Origin: Lepidodermella squamata
Taxonomy: Eukaryota; Gastrotricha
Assembly (NCBI GenBank): GCA_047495785.1
Contig: JBLDXI010000002.1
Location: 2,170,001 to 2,234,000, forward strand
Direction of reading: 5' to 3'
DNA: 64,000 bases
This document shows positions 1-11,365 of the stretch, in pieces. Every line of letters starts with the position of its first letter. The first letter of the stretch is position 1. Both the position numbers and the translations under genes were made by a program. Under the pieces are notes generated by a model. The model was not told the DNA's origin, made no database searches, and saw only the letters and a program-made list of their open reading frames with translations.

Positions 1-470
1 GTGAAGAAAGGTAGCGGCTTCTTTGTTGTATTCCCGTCTGAATGATTGTCAACGTTGGCTTCTGTGCTCCTTTCAGATTTTGTTCTAACAAACTTTCCGA
101 CCGTCTCATTTCGACGCTGATCAGGGTGTGACCTGGTAATGTGCTGAGCTAGGCCTTTGTTCGAGGCGAATTTTCTGTCACAGTGAGGACAATCTATCAA
201 GGGAGCTGTTCCGCCTTCGCCGGCGGTTGTATCTTTGTGTTTCATTCGCATGTGGCAACCAAGTCCTCGATTGTCTAAAAATTTCGCGTTGCAATTCGCT
301 TCTGGACATAAGACTGTCTTAATCTTCTTCGGCTTCTCGTTCGAAATGCTACTTGACGATTGTCTATTTGTCTCAAGTTCGGTCGCTGGTTTCGGCGAGT
401 TCAGTACACTTTCTATTTGATCAACAACGAGTGTTCCAGACCAGGCTTCACTATTAACAACTACTTGGAT
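1..470 (-). mobile_element. Retroelement-type C2H2 zinc-finger protein, partial (runs off window)
   Basis: On the minus strand one frame is open for about 150 codons and runs off the left edge. It encodes two C2H2 fingers. The first has the spacing C-x4-C-x12-H-x4-H and the second is CPHCDRKFASNKGLAQH followed by ITRSH. The second finger, with its 'GLxxHxxRxHP' ending, resembles the N-terminal fingers of R2/NeSL-type non-LTR retrotransposon polyproteins; this is family knowledge, not a search result. A Ser/Lys-rich linker precedes the fingers. No start codon is obvious, and the surrounding DNA is full of repeat remnants. It could instead be a host zinc-finger gene, since the part that would decide (reverse transcriptase or not) lies outside the window. 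Confidence 0.5.
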
Positions 471-497
471 AAGTGGATAAGTGGATAAGGATAAGTG
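466..497. repeat. Short tandem GATAAGTG repeat
   Basis: Three to four imperfect copies of GATAAGTG lie head to tail at the upstream end of the zinc-finger reading frame. Nothing else suggests a function. Confidence 0.6.
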
Positions 498-2185
498 GGG
501 AAATGAAGGCCGTACCCGAATTATCGCCGCGTTTTCAAAAAATCAAGAATATAGTCGCCGCGGCCCTTATTCGGTATCTTGAAAAAATACGGGATCTTTT
601 AGCGGAACCAAATTTGGCTGTTGCGGAACCTAAATTCAGAGAAGCCAAAGGTGATTTACGAATATTTCTGCGATGTTAATGCAATGTAAGACTTTTATAG
701 TGAAGAACGTGTCTTTTTCCAGAATTTTACGCTGAAGATGATAAAGAATTGTACCATGCGGGGTTGATTTAATGGCAATCTCATGATTCGTTAGTTAGAC
801 GTGAATTAGACGTGAATTATGGAATCAATCGTAGTTCGGCAGAAATAGTAGCCGAAATATATTAGTTGTGGCAGAGGGGCAAAAGGGTAAAATCCCTAAC
901 AAGACGTGGTCATAATACGAAAATGGTAGCACAAAAATAACACAACTACGGTAGTGCTACGGCGACTGCTATTTCGGTACTATCACAGTGCTACGTAGCA
1001 CTTTAGGGTGCTACGGCCAGCTTGAATTTTTTTAAAGACATCAAAACTAGCACAGGATTTTCACGAATTTCCGTTTCCTGTCTGTATGAAAGGCAGGCTA
1101 CATGAAAACAAGTCAATAACCGAAAAACACAGTAAGGCAAGAATATTCAGCATGTAGCCAGCTGAATATCATAAGCTGAATGTATATCGGATACTTCCCG
1201 AGTAGTAGGTGCGTTAAATACAAATTGCTGCGAAATGTGTACAAAGAAGAGTCATAATAGGAAATCGTTGACAACCCGTGATCGGAAGGGAGTCTCTGGA
1301 ACCCGTGAAAGTGGGCTGGAAACCAAACTCTAAAATCAGCCAGAATGCTAGCTATGTGTTATGGGGAACTTTGGGGTCCCAGGGCGACCAGGTGGTGAAA
1401 GACGGGCGGGTTCCAGCCTATTCAACTAACAGCTGGGATCCCAGGTAACCCGTTAACAACCCGTCATGGGGAAGGGAGTCTCCAGAACCCGTGAAATTGG
1501 GCTCTGATTTTCTTGCCTGAAATCAGCCAACAGCCGGTTTGCCATCGCAGGCAGCGACAACAATTAAGGGGACATTGGTCAGTATGAACAGTAGCAAATT
1601 CATCATACTCGGCTCCGGCTTGTTACTGTAGACCTCTAGCCTCTAGGTAGTATGTGAATACATTATATATCATGGTTTGACATACTTTTAAACGTTTTCT
1701 ACAACGAGACTGAAGCAGTTTTACCTGATTTTTATCACCGTTCACGTGACCTTTTATACCCCGCTCATATTAAGGTAATTCGCCAATGCGAGTCCCTGAT
1801 TGGCTATATGCTAGTTTTTGAAATTTCATAAATTTGAAGTCAGGGCGAATTTAAAAATGCTACGGCGCCGATATGACTGGCCGTACCGGCACCACGTAGC
1901 AGTGCCGTTCTTTCGGGTAGTAAGAACCCTACCTTCTATACCCGAAAGTATAGTAACGGTGCGAGTGCTATGAAATTCGACCAATAGCAAAAGTGGCTTC
2001 CAAACAAAAGTATTCAGAGCCGATATGCCGTTGAAAAAGCCACGATCCAACACCCCCTGACAATTCTGGTAATATGAAACCCCACCTGCTCTTTGTCAAA
2101 TTTGATAAACCCCAGGTTGGATTCAGAATTTAATAAACTACCTGGTGTAATGTGAAACGAAAATGATGAAAATGATTTTATTGTT
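498..2185. other. Gene-free stretch with repeat remnants
   Basis: No credible coding region is seen on either strand. The stretch contains an imperfect direct repeat (1267-1317 and 1452-1503, described separately), a cluster of CTACGG/CGTAGC-rich inverted motifs around 940-1020, and a perfect 10-bp inverted repeat CTTTCGGGTA/TACCCGAAAG (1910-1919 and 1939-1948, 19-nt loop). This texture fits decayed transposons. Confidence 0.6.
1267..1503. repeat. Imperfect direct repeat, period about 185 bp
   Basis: Two copies about 50 bp long share the blocks ACAACCCGT, GAAGGGAGTCTC and GAACCCGTGAAA, followed by GGGCT. The second copy also shares the downstream words AATCAGCCA. The copies differ by scattered substitutions and so are old. 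Confidence 0.7.
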
Positions 2186-3029
2186 TCACTTCCCCGCGAC
2201 TGACCTGGTTCGCCATAACCTGGGCCTCCGAACTGCCCACCCCATCCGCCCTGGTTGACCGGGCCGCCGTGGTTGCCGTAATTCCGTAATGGTTGCCGTT
2301 GACTGAAGACGGCTTTTCTTAGCTGTGGGCCGTTAAATCTTGGTCGCGTGCTGATTTTCGGGCAGTCTCGCGCTTAAAATGGTCAGGTTCGCCGCACGCC
2401 GCACAGCCCTGACCAGAGAAATTGAGCTTTGGACCGGCCTTCGCTTTGTCTCATTTTCGCCAACCTGTTTACCCTCCTCCTCGACTTTGTCTTTACTCAT
2501 CAAGATTCGATCTTTCACTGAGTCAAATCTCGCATACTCATTGCCTTTCTCGTCGATTAGAGTAGCACCCACCAGCCTGAGTTCTGCCTTGTTCGGTTGT
2601 TTTTCTCGGAACTCTTTCAGCTTAGATTGGTAACTCAATTGATGCGTGATGCGGAGGCTTGTACGGCAAGACTTTGAAATCCTGTCGATTTTCGTTCCGT
2701 TCAATCGCCTGGCTTGCCGCTGTTTGTGTTCCAAAAAACCTTACTCGAAACGTCGTAGATTTTCCTAGTCGTTTGAACGAGTCGAAGACATCGAACAGGT
2801 CTGTCATCACAGCGACCACCTCGTCGAATTCCGCATTGTTTGAAATGCAGTGGACCACCACGCAGTGGCTCGCATCCTCCTGTTCGATTTTGTGTAGTCG
2901 TCGACTAGCATCCACTATTCTTGGCACCTGACTTTCGAGCAGCTCGCCATACTCGATTTCCAGACCATCGACAATTTCTTCGAACTTTCTCCAATCTGGA
3001 TCAGCTTCGGCCTTTCTCGCCTCTTTCAC
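2186..3029 (-). pseudogene. Broken Gag-like retroelement gene with CCHC zinc knuckle
   Basis: The minus strand encodes a charged helical protein (starting near 3029) that shifts frame near 2640 and continues with a Lys/Glu-rich segment. A third frame then carries a retroviral-type zinc knuckle, C-A-A-C-G-E-P-D-H-F-K-R-E, whose last cysteine is displaced by a small deletion. A Gly/Pro/Gln-rich tail ends near 2190. Order and composition fit the Gag/ORF1 protein of a retrotransposon. At least two frame breaks make it non-functional. I did not see a linked polymerase, so whether it belongs to an LTR or a non-LTR element is open. Its closeness to the LINE remnant at 4.7-5.8 kb, on the same strand but on the downstream side of it, does not settle this. 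Confidence 0.6.
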
Positions 3030-4690
3030 CCAGAGCTTTGGTGCTTCTCAGCTTCTCAAAGATGCCCAAAGTTCAAATTATATTTGTAAAAACCTCAGAA
3101 AATTTAATATTCAATCGCAGATATCCCCCACCCCTATATTCCCCACGATAAAAAGCTTGCACTGAAAAGCTTAAGATGAATCAGGCCAAACGGGGTCAAG
3201 GACAACATCCATACTCCGCAGTGCGAATTCATAGATAAGGGTAATCTCGAGGTACAAAGTGCCTTTGCTAAGTGCCTTTAATAAAAGCAACGCGTGCATA
3301 GACCACAGCCTGGACCCTGCATTCAAAAATGGTAATTTTATCTTATTTTCCATATAAATGTGTGCTCCAAAATTATTGAAAATGAATACGCCCGATGACA
3401 ATTTTTGAGAAGCGAGCGTAGCGAAGCCTCCTTTCTCTCTCCTTTTGGGTCCAGAGAGAGGGCTTCAGGGGGTTCTGAGAATATTTCTATCGCAATAAAT
3501 GAAAATCAAATACTTTATTAACAATTTCAAATAAGAAAAAAAGCAAAGAAATGGAACTTAGTTTTTTTAATGTGAAGAACCACTGCCGAGCCTGCTGCTG
3601 AGCACACCACAAAGCTTGCAATCGAAAACTGAGATTGCTTTTTTTTTTATTAACGATTAATGTTGCCATGACAGCCCTCCTGGTCAGAAAGAAAGAATAA
3701 AGGTTAAAGAGAAATAGCTCGCAAGGTTGAGGAAAGAAGAAAAGGGAATCGCGTTTGGATGCGATGCCACGACACGGACCAAATGAAAGATTGTCGTACG
3801 AAGTGGCTGTTACTTGAGATACTCCGGAAAGTTTCAAACTCTGAAAGACTTCGAACTTGAAGACTTTCCGTGTTTTCAATTAAAGTTTTTCTGTCATGAA
3901 GATACTCATGGTATGGGGATTTTTCGCAGTGAAACGTATCAACTGAAATAATTATGTTGCGCTCAGTTTAGATATTGTTGTTCCTCGAATAATTTTCAGA
4001 TTTTTTTCACTTTTTATCGATTTCGGAAAATAAAACCACGGTAATATTCGATCAAATACCGTATGACTTTGGATAGAGGGTAACTGTAAGGTCGGAGGCA
4101 CATACGATATATGAAGTTAGTGGTAGGCGTGGGGACCCAGCCCCTCTGCGGAGGAATAGAAATTGTTCGCAAGAGATGACTATTTTGCAAGTCCCAACCA
4201 TGGCCAGACACACGGACTGAAAGCCTTCGAGCCACAAATGAGTGGAGTGTGTGATCTTAGGTAGTGATATTCCACTACGAGGCATCTGTGAAGCTCTAGC
4301 TAATAGATATAGAAAAATATACTGTAAGCAAATTCGAACAAGAGGACGCTAGGCACCCAAAGATCAAGATTTACACCTTCTTTATAATGATATGGAAGGC
4401 ACAAACTTCATATTCTATTAATAATCATAATAGCATTCATGTTCTTTCTCTTTTATATGTATAATTTTTCTATAAAACGTAACTTTTCAATGTAAGGACC
4501 GAGAACAAAACGAGAAGCTGTTTGCTAAGTAGTGCATATGTATTGGAAAAGGATCAAGTAACTTTTTTACAATAATACGATCTGATGCTAACAGAAAGCA
4601 AAAGGTCTTTATAAATGTCTATGGAATAATCTGGAACATGGAAGGTTCCCGAATCGTGGAATGTTCTGGAAGCCTTAGTCCTGACATTCA
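3030..4690. other. Gene-free stretch
   Basis: Frames open for 60-130 codons occur here, but none has domain character or sensible composition. Nothing else stands out apart from A/T-rich tracts. Confidence 0.5.
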
Positions 4691-4730
4691 AGCAGAATTT
4701 CAGGGTCCATGCTTTTTGAAATTGCGACAT

Positions 4731-5770
4731 TTATAGCCGTGGCTGCGATATTTCAGTCTGAACATCGAAGTCATCCGGCGCCATCTCGTGCAGGCTCTTC
4801 GATATGAATGTGCATAGGTGTACCGCATGTTTCTGGTCAACAGTAAGCCATTCAAGTCGATGCCGAAGCGGAGCCGGATCCGCCAAATGATGAGCGCCGT
4901 ATATGATTTTGATGGCTTGATCTTGGGGCGATTGCAGCTTGTCGCGAGTCGATTTCGAGGCTTGCCCAAGGGTAATGTCGCCATAATTCAGATGACTGAC
5001 AACGAGACCGTTGGGCATCATGACGGCAGTTTTGCGATGATCAACTCCAGCGTCGACAGCTTGTTTGAGAGCGAACAAGCCCTTTCGAGCCTAGCCCTTC
5101 GCCATCACGACGTGTTCGTCGAATAAGTCAATATGGAAGCGGAGCGTGTTCATGGATAACCCTTCGCGGCCTAATCGCAACGCCACCGATGGTGACCGTG
5201 AAGTCGGGCGCTGTCGAAAGGTGCGGCTTGAGCAGCATAAACTGCGATTTTTTACCATTTATCGCTAAGCTGTTCTGCTTCAGCCATGCGCGCAACCTGT
5301 CATGTCCCAGTTGTAGGTAGAACAGCCTGTAGTTCGTTGATGTTTTTAGAACCAAAGAAAATGGTAACGTCGTCAACGTATGCCGCATCGGCTAAAAATC
5401 AGGGAAGGTCGTTGAAATAGATCGTGATCATGAGACGTCCCAAGATTGTCCCTTGTGGCACACCGCATACAATTGACTCGAATGGGGATGATTCGCCATT
5501 GATTTTGGCAAAGATTTTTGTGGTTTGGCGGCGGTAGCTCATCATCAAGCGAATATTGTGTAGAGTGTTCTGTAAGACAATCTGTCGAAAGCTTTTCGGA
5601 CGCACGTCCAAAAAGCCGACAGCGGTCTTGAGGCTTTTATTGCAGGCGGCTAACAAATCGACAACCAACTGGTGAACGGCGGCAGTGTCTGTATCGCATT
5701 TTTTGCGAAAACAAATCTGCAAGGTATTCCTCAAAACAGCACCCACGTGATTGGGCAGGTCCCGGGACTC
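4731..5770 (-). pseudogene. Decayed non-LTR (LINE) reverse transcriptase
   Basis: Three consecutive minus-strand frames read through the second half of a LINE reverse transcriptase. The first (5746-5399) contains GVPQGTILGRLM, the classic RT motif, then IYFNDLP. After a frame break, YVDDVTIFF gives the catalytic YxDD box with Val in the second position. Next comes LRAWLKQNSLAINGKKSQFM, the segment that follows the YxDD box in Jockey/CR1-like elements. The last frame (5078-4731) carries LNYGD...IKIIYGAHHLADPAPLRHRLEWL, the usual C-terminal thumb region. Stops and frameshifts separate the pieces, so this copy is dead. No endonuclease domain or 3' tail was found. Confidence 0.85.
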
Positions 5771-5829
5771 CGGGACTGCTGTTAGGCGGAAGCCGGACCC
5801 CGATTTTTTCTCTGTCTGTTTGTGACACC

Positions 5830-7430
5830 TGCAGCTACTGGTCTTGATTCGTCTTGAGATTTTCTAAACTTGTTGATCTTTGATCCTAAAATTTATTCAT
5901 GAGATTTTTTTACGTCTCGATATTTACATCAGGTATAACAGCCTTCACTGAGGTTACCGCGGTAAAATCGATCGTTTTTACAGGCACTTGGTTTTCTTTA
6001 CTCCGCAGCCCAGGTAACTGCAGTGTATGGAATCCTAAGATTACGCATGCAATCAACAGCACTTACTCATTTTGTCGTGAACCTCCTCCCTCGGTGATCT
6101 CGTAAGACTCTGGGAGACTCAGTTTCATGAGGTTAACGTGAATCACCTGAGCATCATGTGTTGGATGTGTTGTTCAAAGGTGTGGAGCTACAGAAAAGCT
6201 ACAGAAAAGCTACAGAAAAGTCACGCCGTAAACTTTCCAGGCCTTGGCGGCAGTTTGAAGACAGTCTCGCAACGTCTGCGAAGGATGGCGTCAGATTTTG
6301 AATCATTTTGCATTATGCGTCTTTTCATCCCCGTAACGGCCAGCTTGACCAACTAGTTTTACGTCCTCCTGAGACAGGGTATCGCATAGGACATACCCAT
6401 TAGAGCTGAGGGGACGGCAGATTGACCGCGCCGATACTCGTTGATGTCAATCACATTTAAAGCTCATCGTCACGCTGACTGCATGTTCTGAACGTTCAGC
6501 TCACGCTGGGTGACTTGCTCAATGCCACGAACATTAGACCGATGCTCTTGGGGAGGAAATGAGAGATCCAATATTTCAAGCTGGCCGCTTCCTCTCAAAA
6601 CGAGCCAGGCGAAAAGAGTTACCTCGACAGCCCGCCTACCGTTTGACATCTTCCTGAAATTGAGAACCTAGGATTCCAGTGTTGATCTTTGAGATTTTTG
6701 AGGTTGTTCGTCTCACTTTTCTCGGTTTTCTGTTATCGAAATTATCAAACTAGGGACCTGCCCATTACGCCACGCTGCCAAGCGCAGCGTTAGACAATCT
6801 CCATTAAGCCTCTGTAGGCCTGAGACACGACGCATGAATGAATCACTTCACACACGGCCTGATACATGCGGCATTTATACCCAATAAATAACGCTGAAAT
6901 AATATGCAAATATTTTGTTTTAGTATTTAACCAACCAATATTGTATTTTATTTGTGATACAAAATATCCTTCACATATTTTTATTTTCCGCTAAAAAATC
7001 CTGGGCGCAAAAAAACGGAGACCGGACGCGTAATAATTGAAACCGGCGGGTTGATTGACGATCTTCTGCGAAAAGGCTTAGATAAACTTGAGCGGGGTTC
7101 GGCACCACATCCAATGGTGTCGAATCTCCATTAGAGTGGGAGGAATCGGGGCGGGTAGCCAGCTCGCTCTCTCATCTTCTAGTCTGTCTGTCTCTAATAC
7201 TCCCCACTACTTCGGCACTTGTTGTCTGTTGTCTTTTTCTTCACTTGTGAGCGCCCGGCCCACAATATGTTGTTGATGTTGGCCTATATTAGAGAAACCA
7301 CCGCTCAGTTTGTTTGTGGCTGTTCTTGCAGTCGGAGGTCGGGGGGCCTTTGAGCACTTCTGATAAAAGTTGACAGCGCGAAATCGTAAGTCAACAGTGA
7401 ACAATGACGGCCATTTACGGGCCTTGCGGA
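5830..7430. other. Gene-free stretch with a short tandem repeat
   Basis: No supported gene. An 11-bp unit AGCTACAGAAA is repeated three times at 6186-6218. The minus strand around 6745-6795 has a weak resemblance to a tRNA-like A box, but no B box follows. Confidence 0.5.
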
Positions 7431-7436
7431 GTAGGT

Positions 7437-8356
7437 ATTATTTATAGCAACTGGTATTTACTCTCGGAGTAGCTACTCTCAGAGGTAGTTTTAACTGGGA
7501 AGTTACTCTCAGGGAAGCTCTGTTACAGGGGCTACCGGGTAACAAGGGTTAACTTCGTTCAACAATTCGATGAAGTGCATGACATTGGATGTTACCGACA
7601 ATGTTGGGTGTAGGCTGCCCTTTGGCTCTTATTTTTTCAAGTGTCATGTGATGGGCCAATTATTTGGGGAAAACTTTTTTCATCCGACCAATGTCTTTTT
7701 TATGCGACCAATGTCTTATTTCATCCGAAAACCAAAAATGTGACTAAAACCAGCCGACTTGCTTTTTCATATTTTCGAAAAATTACAGTAAAAAGTGACT
7801 TCTTGGATCGCCATGAATCTTTCACCATAAAATTCCGCCGATTCAAGGGCCAAAATAGGGTGCATAAAAGGGGCATGCACCAACGGAAAAATCGAACCTG
7901 GGAAAATCGAGAAAATCGATATTTCCATGTCAGATGATTTTAGTCACATTTTTGGTTGTCGGATGAAATAAGACATTGGTCGGATAATAAAAGACTTTGG
8001 TCAGATGAAAAAAGTCACACCCAATTATTGACAGGCAAACGATCAATTCACCTATGATTTTATTGTTCATAAGAAACTGATTATCAATAACAATATAAAC
8101 TAGACTTTTCCCCGCGCCCAAAAGTCTTAGAGGAATATTATTTTTAGATAGAAATGCGAATTCAAAAGCTTAGTGTCGAAGTTTTGTTACCGAATTGAAA
8201 AAACTTAATTTGTCGAAGGTAGCTCTTTAGAAAGCACTTACTCTGAGAGCAACTGCTCTAGAAGTAGCTACTCTCAGAGTAACAAACCTAAACAGGTATC
8301 TACTCTAGGAGTAAAGGCCTTCTACTCCGGGAGTAGGCTACTCTTAGAGTAGATCT
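7437..8356. mobile_element. Fold-back element with long internal inverted repeat and palindromic ends
   Basis: Two arms, about 7664-7750 and 7932-8022, are inverted copies of each other over roughly 80 bp. They share the words CATCCGACCAATGTCTT and CCAAAAATGTGACTAAAA and can form a hairpin around a loop of about 180 bp. Outside the arms, on both sides, lie clusters of a short palindrome close to TACTCTSAGAGTA: three copies at 7457-7533 and five at 8239-8354. No transposase is encoded. The arrangement fits a fold-back or MITE-like element. Confidence 0.7.
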
Positions 8357-8618
8357 CGGATCACGAAATACCATTTGGCGCGACACTTCTCAAAATCCTC
8401 CACCCACAATTTTTACTAAGGGTTTACTAAGACTCTGTGCTGTGTCTAGTATTTTTAGTCTTTTGTCTTTTCGCATCTGGCATGTTCTCTCCTGTGATTA
8501 GTTTTGGGTGTTCTTTAGTTCAGCAGAATTAAATCATATTTCATATTCATTTGCGGGAATTTCCGATAGAATTGCGGGTAAGGGGTAAGGAAAAAACGGT
8601 AAGCGAACTAGGTTGTGT

Positions 8619-8802
8619 ACAGTGGCGTAACTAGGTCTTCCAATCTGGGGGGGGGGGGGGGGGGGGGGGGCAGCACATCTTTTCCACGTATTTTCGGCCC
8701 CGAATTTTTCAGACCAAAGGGTCCCCCTGTGGTACCCCGAGTAGATTTTTCCAGGTGGCGGGGCCGGTGCCCCCCTGCCCCCCCCCCCTTAGTTACGCCC
8801 TT
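8619..8802. mobile_element. 184-bp non-autonomous DNA transposon with 8-bp target duplication
   Basis: The segment begins ACAGTGGCGTAACTAGG and ends with the inverted form (CCTTAGTTACGCCCTT), giving terminal inverted repeats of about 13-14 bp around the core GGCGTAACTA. It is flanked by a perfect direct repeat GGTTGTGT at 8611-8618 and 8803-8810. Just inside the ends lie a run of 24 Gs (8647-8670) and a C-rich tract. An 8-bp duplication is typical of hAT and P-type transposons. No coding capacity is left. Confidence 0.8.
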
Positions 8803-9179
8803 GGTTGTGTGGACTAGGAAGCGCAGCGGCGAAAATAGCGAAAATTTAAACTATTCGCGAAGGAAAGGAAACGGTTAGATTAACTTGGCGTTGCTGCTAG
8901 CGAAGATTTGAATAAATTGTAGGACGATTACGTGGTCATAAAACAGACTAAGGACGATGTCAAAAAGGAACTTTGAATCAAGTTTTACGCGCTTAAAGAT
9001 ATGCCTCGGGAAGCACATTCGCTTTGTTGGCACCTGGTAGCATCTCTAACCAAAGGGTCGGGAAAACACGACTACAAAACTGTAATCGAAGCCGAAAATG
9101 GGAATATTTTATAAATTCAAGCAGCAGAAATGATCAGATGCTCAGATTTTCTAATATTCTGCATATTCATTTAGGCATA

Positions 9180-10385
9180 ATGGAGTGGACCTCTATTTAT
9201 GTGGGAATCTATCTTGCAAGCATTCTTGTTGTGATTCTATTTATCGTAAGTTTCGTGGTTTATTACTCCTTGGATGTTTGACGTCAAGTTTATAATTTTC
9301 AGGTGCTCGTCCTTCTGTATATTTCCGATGGCCCCTATCCTGTAATATTCAGAGCGGAGTCTGAAAAGTTCTTCAAAGATCCACTTTCGAACCAATATCT
9401 CCGATTCCCCACTATCGACGAGAAACCCTCTAAAACGTTATCGATAATCGTACCTGCTTACAATGAGGAGCAGCGATGTATGATTTGATTATTTTATGTC
9501 TTGAGAAAACGAATACTCATTCATGTGTTTCAGTGCCTAAAATGCTTGATGAAGCTCTTTGCTACCTCGAGCAAAGACAGCAGTCGAAACCCAATTTTTC
9601 ATTTGAAATTATTGTGGTAGATGATGGTAGCTCAGACAATACCAGCCAAGTGAGTCAATTTACTCTGTTATTATTGGTAATTTAATCTTCTCCAGGTTGC
9701 ACTAGGATTCTCCGCGCGCTACTCCACCGATAAGGTTCGGGTGCTGACCGCAGCGCGGAATCGAGGCAAGGGCGGAGCAGTTCGGCTCGGAATGTTATAT
9801 TCTCGCGGACGCCTCGTGCTCTTCGCCGACGCTGATGGTGCTACTCGTTTTTGCGATATCGAAAAGCTGGAAGAGAAGGCCAAAGAACTGGAGAAGAATA
9901 GCATGCATATGACTCCTCATGTGTTGATTTGCGGATCTCGTGCTCATCTCGAAGTCGACTCGACGGCTAAACGTTCTCTGTTCAGAACACTGCTAATGCA
10001 CGGATGGCATATGCTGGTTTGGCTACTATGCGTCAGAAATGTTCGTGACACCCAGTGTGGGTTCAAGCTACTCACACGCGAAGCTGCCCGTCTCTGCTTT
10101 CTCAATCTCCACGTTGAGCGATGGTGATTTTTTGCCCCTCCTTAAGCGGCAGGATAATTTGTTTTTGCGTTTAGGGCTTTTGACGTAGATTTATTGTATA
10201 TCGCTGATTATCTTCGCATGGAAATCGGTGAAGTTGCGGTTAACTGGACCGAAATCGAAGGCACTAAAATGATCCCTGTTTTCAGCTGGCTGCAAATGGG
10301 CAAAGATCTTATTCTCATATGGTTAAGATATTTCACTGGTGCCTGGAAAATCTCAAAACGCCCCGAAATCGACTTCAAGAAATGA
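9180..10385 (+). CDS. ALG5: Dolichyl-phosphate beta-glucosyltransferase
   Basis: Transfers glucose from UDP-glucose to dolichyl phosphate at the ER membrane, making the donor for the last three glucoses of the N-glycan precursor. Five exons: 9180-9245, 9303-9477, 9534-9649, 9696-10123, 10175-10385; the joins keep frame and give 331 residues, close to the family's usual ~324. An N-terminal membrane anchor (about residues 6-30) is followed by a GT2 fold with IIVPAYNEE, VDDGSSDNT and the metal-binding FADADGAT. TQCGFKLL and ERWAFDVDLLYIA are family signatures. The short first exon ends inside the anchor. A splice acceptor (TTTAG, 9174) lies 6 nt before the ATG, so there may be a 5' leader exon or a trans-spliced leader. 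No sign of decay. Confidence 0.95.
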
Positions 10386-10913
10386 CGAGCCTCATTCCGC
10401 TGACGCGCAAACCTGCTTCTCTCCTTGCTTTGTAACACGCGTATTTTCGTTTTCTGCCAAGTTGATATCGTGGACGTTTCTGTGCCTATCACGAGTCGAC
10501 GCCTGCGAAACAATTTTTATTGACGGATTCTCTGAGTTTATCGAACGGTCTATAAATAGCTAACCCTGGTCGTCATTATTTATATGCAAGATTTTGTCGT
10601 GATGCCGTTTCGTTTTGTCGTGATTTTATAATTGCGAAGTGCAATGCGAGTTGATGAAAAAAAATAATACGTTCCATATGTTTCATTGAATTGTCCTGCA
10701 TTCGAAAAGATGAATGTTGCCAGTATAATACTTTCTTTCGGTACGATATATAAATTGTAATTATTCATTTGTGTTATTATTCTGTGGTTGCAATTATACG
10801 CAGTTATAAAGAAATGATGACGAATTTTTTTTGTCACGAAATAATAATTGAGTAAAATTTGGATGAAATGGGAATAACTTGTTTTATCTCCTTCCTTAGA
10901 TTTGTTAAGGTTA
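10386..10913. other. Spacer between ALG5 and DNAJC19
   Basis: AT-rich spacer holding the presumed ALG5 3' UTR. A pyrimidine-rich acceptor CTTCCTTAG at 10899 precedes the next start codon by 15 nt. No further gene is seen. Confidence 0.5.
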
Positions 10914-11365
10914 ATGTCTTCCACCATCATATTACTCGGACTTGGCTTGACTGCAGTTGGCGTGGGAGGTTGATGATTGTTTCTCGTTTTTTTGGCAATT
11001 TTTAAAGCAATTTTTTCGCAGGTCGATACGCATTAAGATATGGCCAAGTTATAAGTAAGCAAGTTAAGGCGGCTGTGGATGCAATCCCGGCGCAAACAGC
11101 AGCTGCTGGAGCCTTTTCTAAGTATTACCGCGGCGGCTTCGACGCGAAAATGTCTCGACGGGAGGCGAGTCTTATTCTCGGGGTTTCTCCCTCGGCGCCG
11201 AAAAATAAAATCCGTGACGCTCATAAGCGAATTATGCTGCTGAATCACCCCGACAAAGGCGGTTCGCCGTACCTAGCTGCGAAAATCAACGAAGCCAAAG
11301 ATTTACTGGAATCGACAGCACCCGACGGTTCGCCCATTCACCATAAGCCTGGTTCCAAAAAATGA
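10914..11365 (+). CDS. DNAJC19: Mitochondrial import inner membrane translocase subunit TIM14
   Basis: J-domain co-chaperone (Pam18/TIM14) that stimulates mitochondrial Hsp70 in the import motor at the TIM23 channel. Exon 1 (10914-10968) encodes the membrane segment [14 protein letters not shown]; exon 2 (11022-11365) encodes the rest, giving 132 residues against ~116 in human. [20 protein letters not shown] and the J-domain signature [21 protein letters not shown] are near-identical to animal orthologues, and the catalytic HPD is intact. The tail is longer than usual by about 15 residues ([16 protein letters not shown]). A polyadenylation signal AATAAA lies at 11447-11452. It follows ALG5 on the same strand after about 530 bp. 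Confidence 0.95.

Noticed and set aside
3487-3879. 130-codon open frame on the minus strand
   Set aside because: Low-complexity Leu/Phe/Lys content produced by AT-rich DNA; no support.
6745-6795. tRNA-like A box on the minus strand (GGCGTAATGGGCA)
   Set aside because: No B box or cloverleaf follows. At most a decayed SINE; not called.
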